From Streptomyces luteolus (GTDB taxonomy: Bacteria > Actinomycetota > Actinomycetes > Streptomycetales > Streptomycetaceae), in the NCBI RefSeq assembly GCF_029968015.1, contig NZ_JASCIS010000037.1, positions 18,891-82,890 on the forward strand: a stretch of 64,000 nucleotides of DNA. Direction: 5' to 3'. Positions 59,028-64,000 of this stretch are shown here, piece by piece. The position numbers were made by a program, and so were the translations under genes. Positions within the stretch are counted from its first letter, which is position 1, and the number at the start of each line of letters is the position of its first letter. The notes below the pieces were generated by a model. That model made no database searches. It was given only the letters and a program-made list of their open reading frames with translations, and was not told the DNA's origin.

Positions 59028-60488
59028 TCACCGCTGCTGCGGCACCGCGATCCGCCACCCCGCGTTGTACGTTCCGGGAACCGGGATCACCCGCAACTCG
59101 CCCGGTGTGCGCGGCGGTTCGGCGTTGCGCAGGACCCAGGCGTCCGGCGGGGAGTCGGGGTGCTGTATCGCGGGGGCGCAGCCCGCGGTGTACGCCACGG
59201 GGATCACCATGCTGTTGCCGTCCAGGACGCAGCCCCGGTCGACGCCCGCCGCACGCAGCGCGGCCGTGATCCGGTGCCAGTCGCCGCGGGCCTCGGCCTG
59301 GATCCCGGCATGCGCGCGGGCCACGGCGAGTTGGACGCCGAGATGTCCGACGACGGCGAGGGCCAGTGCGCCGACGGCGACCCGCCCGCGCCCGCGCGCC
59401 GCACCCCACAGCGCCCGCGCGGCGACGGCGGCGGGCAGCGCGAGCAGCGCGTACGCGGGGAGCAGGAAGCGGGCGGCGGAGTAGTCGAGGAGGAAGAGAT
59501 ACGTGACGGAGGCGGATCCGGCGACGATGACCGGCAGCACGACGGCCGCGACGGGCACGTCGTCCGGCCCCCCGTCCACCGCCGTACGCCCCCGTCCCCG
59601 CCGCACGAGCCACACCCCGGCGACCACCAGGACCGGCAGCACGTACCACCACAGGGCCGTCGGCAGGCTCGGCCCCGCCGCTGCGCAGGGGCGGCAGAGC
59701 AGTGGGCCGTCGAGGGCGTTGATCACGGCGGGCAGGTTGAACCGGGGCCGCAGACCGCCCTGTTGCTCCGAAGCGAGGGCGAGCCGCTCGCGCACACCGC
59801 CGAACCGCAGCTCGGACTCGACGACCCACGGCACAAGCCCGGCCAGGACGCCCACCGCCATCGCGGCGAGGGCCCGTCTTCCCGATTGTCGCGGCCGGTG
59901 CACGACCACGGCCAGGAGCAGCGGCGCCACGATCCACGCCGCGTCGTTGGGCCGGGTCAGGGTGGCGAGCGCGAGGCCGACGGCGAGCCCGGCCGACCCT
60001 CGCAGGAAGGTCCCGTGGCCCGCGCGCAGGCACAGGAACCAGCCGACCGCCGCCGTCGCGCCCATCGCCGTGTAGTGGTTGGGCATCGCGGAGCCGACGT
60101 AAAACAGCGTGAACCAGAGGCTCCCGTAGCCCGCCGCGGCCAGCGGCACGACGTACGGCCGCGCGCGCAGCACCCGCAGCCAGGGCACGTACCCGACGTA
60201 CAGCGCGACCCCCGCGAGCAGGCTCAGCCACACCCGCAGCAGCACCACGTGGTCCGACCAGCCGGCGACCGGCGCCATCAGCGCGGGCACACCCCGGGTG
60301 CGCGGCGCCTCGAAGGGGACGTCGAGGCCCTGGGCGTACGAGGCGAAGCGGCCGGCGTAGACGATCTCGTCCCAGCCGAGCGGCAGGCTCAGCGGCACGA
60401 GCAGCGCGGGCAGCACCGCGAATCCGACGCAGACGAGGAGCAGCGCGCGGTGGTCCCGTCGCGGAGGCGTGAGGTGCGGCGGCGGCAT
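59028..60488 (-). CDS. Polytopic membrane protein, GT-C glycosyltransferase-like
   Basis: 486-aa protein with about ten transmembrane helices. G-W-D-E-I-V-Y-A-G-R-F just after helix 1 resembles the acidic (DE) motif of ArnT/PMT-type GT-C glycosyltransferases that use polyprenyl-phosphate sugars. A C-terminal soluble domain (about 420-486) carries C-V-L-D-G-N-S-M and two other Cys. The exact activity is unknown. ATG 60488 is preferred over 60563, which would run into the divergent promoter region. It is divergent from the CGNR gene, 100 bp apart. Confidence 0.75.
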   Translation of the reverse strand: MPPPHLTPPRRDHRALLLVCVGFAVLPALLVPLSLPLGWDEIVYAGRFASYAQGLDVPFEAPRTRGVPALMAPVAGWSDHVVLLRVWLSLLAGVALYVGYVPWLRVLRARPYVVPLAAAGYGSLWFTLFYVGSAMPNHYTAMGATAAVGWFLCLRAGHGTFLRGSAGLAVGLALATLTRPNDAAWIVAPLLLAVVVHRPRQSGRRALAAMAVGVLAGLVPWVVESELRFGGVRERLALASEQQGGLRPRFNLPAVINALDGPLLCRPCAAAGPSLPTALWWYVLPVLVVAGVWLVRRGRGRTAVDGGPDDVPVAAVVLPVIVAGSASVTYLFLLDYSAARFLLPAYALLALPAAVAARALWGAARGRGRVAVGALALAVVGHLGVQLAVARAHAGIQAEARGDWHRITAALRAAGVDRGCVLDGNSMVIPVAYTAGCAPAIQHPDSPPDAWVLRNAEPPRTPGELRVIPVPGTYNAGWRIAVPQQR

Positions 60489-60588
60489 GGCCACACGGTA
60501 CTGAGGTTTCGCCCCGTTATGCGGTGACTTGTCCGTTCCTGAGAGGTGCGCCGTCGTCCCCACCGTCGTAACCGCATACGCTGGTTAC

Positions 60589-61143
60589 GTGACGTACGGC
60601 CGTTCCTTCCTCTTCGACCCCGGCGCCCTCTGCCTGGAGCTGCTGCCGACCGGCGGGGCCGAGCGCTACCCGCGGTTCGAGTCGCTGCGTGAGCCCACCG
60701 ATCTGCGTGCCTGGGCGGCGGAGAGCAGGCTCGGCGCGGGACTTGAAGTGACGGTCGACGAGCGGGAGTTGGCGGCCGCGCACGCGCTGCGGGCCGCGCT
60801 GTGGTCGCTGGCCGAGGCCCGTGCGCGGGGCGCCGCCCTCGCCCCGGAGCCGCTGGCCGTGGTCAACGCCGCCGCTGCCGCGCCGCCGCTGGCCGCCCGC
60901 CTGCTGCCGGACGGCACGCGCGCGTGGAGCGGAGGGGCCACGGCGAGCGGGCTGCTCTCGACGGTCGCGCGCGACGCGATCGACCTGTTCACCGGCCCGT
61001 ACGCACACCGCATCCGGGCCTGCGGGGCCGACAACTGCTTCCTGGTCTTCGTCGACACGTCACGGGCGGGCCGCCGCCGCTGGTGCTCGATGGAGCGCTG
61101 CGGCAACCGCCACAAGGTCAGAACCCACCGGGCCAGGAATTAG
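60589..61143 (+). CDS. CGNR zinc-finger protein (putative regulator)
   Basis: 184-aa protein of the actinobacterial ABATE-CGNR family. The N-terminal ABATE domain (about 1-125) is Ala/Leu-rich; the C-terminal treble-clef-like zinc finger reads R-A-C-G-A-D-N-C-F-L ... W-C-S-M-E-R-C-G-N-R, with the four Cys as ligands and the diagnostic CGNR. These are thought to be stress-linked transcription regulators that bind DNA through the finger. GTG start at 60589 has no obvious Shine-Dalgarno. Confidence 0.88.
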   Translation: MTYGRSFLFDPGALCLELLPTGGAERYPRFESLREPTDLRAWAAESRLGAGLEVTVDERELAAAHALRAALWSLAEARARGAALAPEPLAVVNAAAAAPPLAARLLPDGTRAWSGGATASGLLSTVARDAIDLFTGPYAHRIRACGADNCFLVFVDTSRAGRRRWCSMERCGNRHKVRTHRARN

Positions 61144-61214
61144 CCCCGCCGACGATCGAGGAACAGGGGTCCTGGGGGGGGAGGGGCCGAGGAGGCGCCC
61201 CGAGACAGCAGGCG

Positions 61215-62285
61215 TCAGAGCGTCGCCTTGGGGGACGAGGGCGAGGACGACACCTCGGTCCCCTTGGTTCCCTCGGTCCCCTTCGTCGCGTCCGGCGCCA
61301 CCGCCCGCGCGGCCGCCAGCCGGATCGCCTCGGCCCGCGTCCGGCGAGCGTTCCGCAGCGCGTCCCACGTGAGCAGCGACAGAGCCAGCCACACCAGCGC
61401 GAAGCCCGCCCACCGCTCGGGCGGCATGGCCTCGTGGAAGTACGTGATGCCGAGCACGAACTGGAACACCGGCGCCAGGTACTGCAGCAGCCCGAGCGTC
61501 GACAGCGGTACGCGGATCGCGGCGGCCCCGAACAGGACCAGGGGGATCGCCGTCACCAGGCCGGTCGCGGCGAGCAGCGCGGCGTGGCCGGCGCCGTGCG
61601 GCCCGAAGTGGGACTCGCCCTGCGTGCCGAGCCAGATCAGATAGCCGAGCGCGGGCAGGAACTGGATGGCGGTCTCCGCGGCGAGCGACTCCAGACCGCC
61701 GAGGTTGACCTTCTTCTTGACCAGGCCGTACGTCGCGAACGAGAAGGCGAGCGTCAGCGAGATCCAGGGCGGCTGACCGTACCCGACGGCCAGGACGAGC
61801 ACCGCGGCGGCGCCCACGCCCACGGCCGTCCACTGCAGCGGACGCAGCCGTTCCTTCAGGAGCAGCACGCCCATCGCGATGGTGACGAGGGGGTTGATGA
61901 AGTAGCCGAGGGAGGCCTCGACGACATGACCGCTGTTCACGGACCAGATGTAGAGGCCCCAGTTGACCGTGATCACGGTCGCGGCGATCGTCACCAGGCC
62001 CAGCTTGCGGGGCTCCCGCAGCAGCTCGCCCGCCCACGCCCAGCGCCGCATCACCAGCAGCACGAGCGCGACGAGCACCAGGGACCACACCATCCGGTGG
62101 GCCAGGATCTCTCCGGCGCCGGCCGGTTTGAGGAGCGGCCAGAAGAGGGGGACGAGGCCCCACAACCCGTAGGCGGCAAAGCCGCATATCAGTCCCGCGC
62201 GACCCTCACCCGACGGCTTCAAGGCCCCTCCACTCTGCTTCGTGACAACTCCACGAAGGTAGCTCCGAGAGGGCCCGCCTGTCAT
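61215..62285 (-). CDS. rarD: EamA-family permease, RarD-like
   Basis: Up to 356-aa drug/metabolite transporter with ten helices in two EamA repeats: G-L-V-P-L-F-W-P and I-L-A-H-R-M-V-W-S at the N-terminus and Y-L-A-P-V-F-Q-F-V-L-G near the C-terminus are RarD signatures. The start is uncertain: ATG 62285 is given, but TTG 62222, behind GGAGGGG, matches the family start better. The last ~25 residues are low-complexity (T-K-G-T-E-G-T-K-G-T-E). The substrate is unknown. Confidence 0.9.
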   Translation of the reverse strand: MTGGPSRSYLRGVVTKQSGGALKPSGEGRAGLICGFAAYGLWGLVPLFWPLLKPAGAGEILAHRMVWSLVLVALVLLVMRRWAWAGELLREPRKLGLVTIAATVITVNWGLYIWSVNSGHVVEASLGYFINPLVTIAMGVLLLKERLRPLQWTAVGVGAAAVLVLAVGYGQPPWISLTLAFSFATYGLVKKKVNLGGLESLAAETAIQFLPALGYLIWLGTQGESHFGPHGAGHAALLAATGLVTAIPLVLFGAAAIRVPLSTLGLLQYLAPVFQFVLGITYFHEAMPPERWAGFALVWLALSLLTWDALRNARRTRAEAIRLAAARAVAPDATKGTEGTKGTEVSSSPSSPKATL

Positions 62286-62377
62286 GTCCGTATCTCTATA
62301 CGGTCATGACAGGCGCCCCACGCCCGCAGAGGTCCGCTACGGGGCCCGCCACGGAGTCCGGCGCGAGGCCCGGATGA

Positions 62378-63238
62378 TCACCCGGTCCTGAGCGCCGCCG
62401 CGATCGCCTCGGCCACCGGCGTCGTCGGCCGGCCGATCAGCCGGGCCAGGTCGCCGCTGCGCCCGGCGAGCCGCCCGCGCTCCACCGCGGCGTCCACGTC
62501 GACCAGGATCTCGGCCATCGGCCCGGGCACCCCGGCGCCGGTGAGGACGGCGAGGTGCTGCTCGGCGGGCACGTTCCGGTACGCGATCTCCCTGCCGGTC
62601 TGCCGCCCCACCTCGGCCGCGTACTCCGCGAAGCTCCACGCCTCGTCGCCGCTCAGCTCGTACGTCCGGTTCTCGTGGCCCTCGCCGGTCAGTACGGCGA
62701 CGGCCGCCGCGGCGTAGTCGGCGCGCGCGGCCGAGGCGATCTGGCCCTCGCCCGCGCTGGCCAGGACCGCGCCGTGCTCGATGACCGGGGCCAGGTTCGC
62801 GGTGTGGTTCTCGTGGTACCAGCCGTTGCGCAGGAACGCGTACGGCAGGCCGGAGTCGAGGATCGCCCGCTCGGTAGCCTTGTGCTCGTCGGCGAGCCGG
62901 AAGTCGGCCTCGGGACCGCCGAGGATCCCCGTGTACGCGAGCAGCGCGACGCCCGCCGCCTTCGCCGCGTCGATCACCGCCCGGTGCTGCGCCACCCGCC
63001 GGCCGACCTCGCTGCCGGAGATCAGCAGCACCCGGTCACCGGCGCCGAACGCCCCGGCGAGGGTCTCGGGCGCCGAGTAGTCCGCGATCCGCAGTTCGAT
63101 CCCGCGCTCCGCGAGGTCGGCTGCCTTGTCCTTGTCGCGGACGATGGCGGCGATCCGGCCGGCCGGGACCCGGGCGTCGAGCAGCTGCTCCACGACGAGG
63201 CGGCCGAGCTGTCCGGTGGCTCCGGTGACGACGATCAT
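62378..63238 (-). CDS. NmrA/QorB-like NAD(P)H-binding reductase
   Basis: 286-aa atypical SDR with a single Rossmann N-terminus V-T-G-A-T-G-Q-L-G-R (GxxGxxG), lacking the catalytic YxxxK. It resembles E. coli QorB-type NAD(P)H:quinone oxidoreductases and NmrA-like sensors. ATG 63238 has GGGAGCC upstream. It is divergent from an HxlR regulator with one N-terminal Cys and shares a 114-bp promoter gap that holds an inverted repeat, the layout of a quinone- or electrophile-responsive pair. Confidence 0.87.
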   Translation of the reverse strand: MIVVTGATGQLGRLVVEQLLDARVPAGRIAAIVRDKDKAADLAERGIELRIADYSAPETLAGAFGAGDRVLLISGSEVGRRVAQHRAVIDAAKAAGVALLAYTGILGGPEADFRLADEHKATERAILDSGLPYAFLRNGWYHENHTANLAPVIEHGAVLASAGEGQIASAARADYAAAAVAVLTGEGHENRTYELSGDEAWSFAEYAAEVGRQTGREIAYRNVPAEQHLAVLTGAGVPGPMAEILVDVDAAVERGRLAGRSGDLARLIGRPTTPVAEAIAAALRTG

Positions 63239-63306
63239 GACGGGCTCCCTGGGTGGGTTCGAGGTCTGTTCTTGGTCTGTTCTCGGGGACGCCACCAACG
63301 TAAGCT

Positions 63307-63331
63307 GGGTACTAACCAATCGGAAGTACCC
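63307..63331. promoter_or_regulatory. inverted-repeat operator between reductase and HxlR genes
   Basis: GGGTACT (63307-63313) and AGTACCC (63325-63331) are perfect 7-bp arms with an 11-bp gap; a further half-site-like GGTACT follows at 63344-63349, four bases before the HxlR ATG. Suited to a dimeric HxlR repressor. Confidence 0.6.
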
Positions 63332-63352
63332 ACTTTGAAGTAAGGTACTGGT

Positions 63353-63736
63353 ATGGAAGTTAGCTGGCAGCCGGGCATGAAGATGGACGTCAACGCCCCG
63401 ATGTGCCCCTCGCGCGGGGTGCTCGAACACGTCACGAGCCGCTGGGGCGTGCTGATCCTGATCGCCCTGCGGGAGCGCTCGTACCGCTTCAGCGAGCTGC
63501 GCCGGCACGTCGGCGGGGTGAGCGAGAAGATGCTGGCCCAGACACTGCAGACGCTGGAGCGCGACGGCTTCGTGCTGCGCGACGCCCAGCCGGTGATCCC
63601 GCCGCGCGTCGACTACTCCCTGACGGAGCTCGGCGAGGAGGCGGCCGCCCAGGTCGAGGCGCTCGGCCGGTGGACGGAGCGGCGCACGGAGCAGGTGCTC
63701 AAGAACCGGGAGAGGTACGACGAGGCCCGGCCCTGA
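63353..63736 (+). CDS. HxlR/DUF24-family redox-type regulator
   Basis: 127-aa winged-helix regulator. The N-terminal Cys18 (A-P-M-C-P-S-R-G) is at the place of the redox-sensing Cys of QorR, YodB and HypR; the DNA-binding part R-F-S-E-L-R-R-H-V-G-G-V-S-E-K-M-L (split about 44-60) and the wing G-F-V-L-R-D follow. ATG 63353 or in-frame ATG 63377 may start it. Probably represses its own gene and the divergent reductase; oxidation or quinone adducts at Cys18 would relieve repression. This is by family analogy. Confidence 0.9.
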   Translation: MEVSWQPGMKMDVNAPMCPSRGVLEHVTSRWGVLILIALRERSYRFSELRRHVGGVSEKMLAQTLQTLERDGFVLRDAQPVIPPRVDYSLTELGEEAAAQVEALGRWTERRTEQVLKNRERYDEARP

Positions 63737-63759
63737 GTCACTGCTCAGGGCCGGGCCTC
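63722..63759. terminator. terminator overlapping the HxlR stop codon
   Basis: Perfect 16-bp stem (63722-63737 with 63744-63759) and a 6-nt loop; the HxlR stop TGA (63734-63736) is inside the left arm. It can also end the convergent korB transcript. Confidence 0.9.
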
Positions 63760-63784
63760 GTGCGGGTACTCCAGGGGCGGGCCG

Positions 63785-64000
63785 TCAGCCGACGACGGTC
63801 CAGGTGTCGTTGCCGGTGAGGAGGGCAGCGAGGTCGCCCTTGCCGTCTCTCTCGATGGCGGTGTCGAGCTGCTCGGACATCTGGGTGTCGTAGACGGGCC
63901 GCTCGGCGGAGCGGAACACGCCGATCGGGGTGTGGTGCAGGGTGTCGGGGTCGGCGAGGCGGGACAGGGCGAACGCGGTGGTGGGGGACGCGGCGTGGGT
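63785..64000 (-). CDS. korB: 2-oxoacid:ferredoxin oxidoreductase beta subunit, C-terminus (partial)
   Basis: Last 71 codons; the gene continues beyond the window end. The minus-strand frame is open from 64000 to a TGA at 63787-63785 and reads A-F-A-L-S-R-L-A-D-P then T-P-I-G-V-F-R-S ... R-P-V-Y-D, matching the end of KorB-type thiamine-dependent 2-oxoacid (2-oxoglutarate) ferredoxin oxidoreductases. Too short for the ThDP or cluster motifs to be seen. The known place of korAB close downstream of nuo in Streptomyces supports it. Confidence 0.8.
   Translation of the reverse strand, partial: THAASPTTAFALSRLADPDTLHHTPIGVFRSAERPVYDTQMSEQLDTAIERDGKGDLAALLTGNDTWTVVG

Overview
This window is a contiguous stretch of a high-GC actinobacterial chromosome, almost certainly Streptomyces. 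The GC content is very high, GTG starts are common, secreted enzymes and a Ser/Thr kinase are present, and the gene order (futalosine-pathway menaquinone genes, a cold-shock gene, a complete nuoA-N operon, recQ, korB) follows the conserved core order I recall from S. coelicolor. No phage, plasmid, insertion sequence, CRISPR array, rRNA or tRNA gene was recognised.

Layout. 1-5.1 kb: menaquinone genes (end of an MqnP-type prenyltransferase, a UbiX-type flavin prenyltransferase, mqnE) with a rhomboid protease, an Lrp/AsnC regulator and a GNAT enzyme. 5.2-6.9 kb: a Cys-rich leader peptide before a DAACS symporter. 7.2-13.4 kb: a fatty-acid module (TetR regulator, MaoC hydratase and FabG4-type reductase on the minus strand; thiolase and acyl-CoA ligase on the plus strand). 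13.6-16.5 kb: a secreted TAP-family hydrolase, a secreted trypsin-like protease, a cold-shock protein. 16.8-25.4 kb: mqnA, a membrane Ser/Thr kinase, mqnC, an amidohydrolase-like orphan, menG, glutaminase, a GNAT enzyme and a geranylgeranyl-reductase-like flavoprotein. 25.4-26.2 kb: a secreted NlpC/P60 hydrolase. 27.2-43.4 kb: the 14-gene NADH dehydrogenase I operon. 43.6-64 kb: recQ, fumarylacetoacetase, HAD phosphatase, CocE/S15 hydrolase, POT peptide transporter, long-chain polyprenyl diphosphate synthase, LolA-like protein, ABC transporter pair, secreted M28 aminopeptidase, VOC protein, GT-C-like membrane protein, CGNR protein, RarD-like permease, an NmrA/QorB-like reductase with a divergent HxlR regulator, and the end of a 2-oxoacid:ferredoxin oxidoreductase beta subunit.

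The main theme is respiratory quinone supply and use: mqnP/UbiX/mqnE/mqnA/mqnC/menG, a polyprenyl diphosphate synthase for the side chain, a possible side-chain reductase, and complex I that reduces the quinone.

The most interesting signals lie outside the genes. (i) The same 14-bp dyad lies at the TetR promoter and in the fabG/thiolase divergent promoter, which suggests a self-contained regulon. (ii) A leaderless Cys-rich peptide precedes the symporter, which suggests cysteine attenuation. (iii) A Rex-like operator lies just downstream of the nuo -10 box. (iv) Short tandem arrays repeatedly sit on or next to gene 3' ends and copy their stop codons. (v) A dispersed intergenic repeat occurs several times, once as a perfect 29-bp inverted pair. 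(vi) A possible small RNA or attenuator lies upstream of the cold-shock gene.
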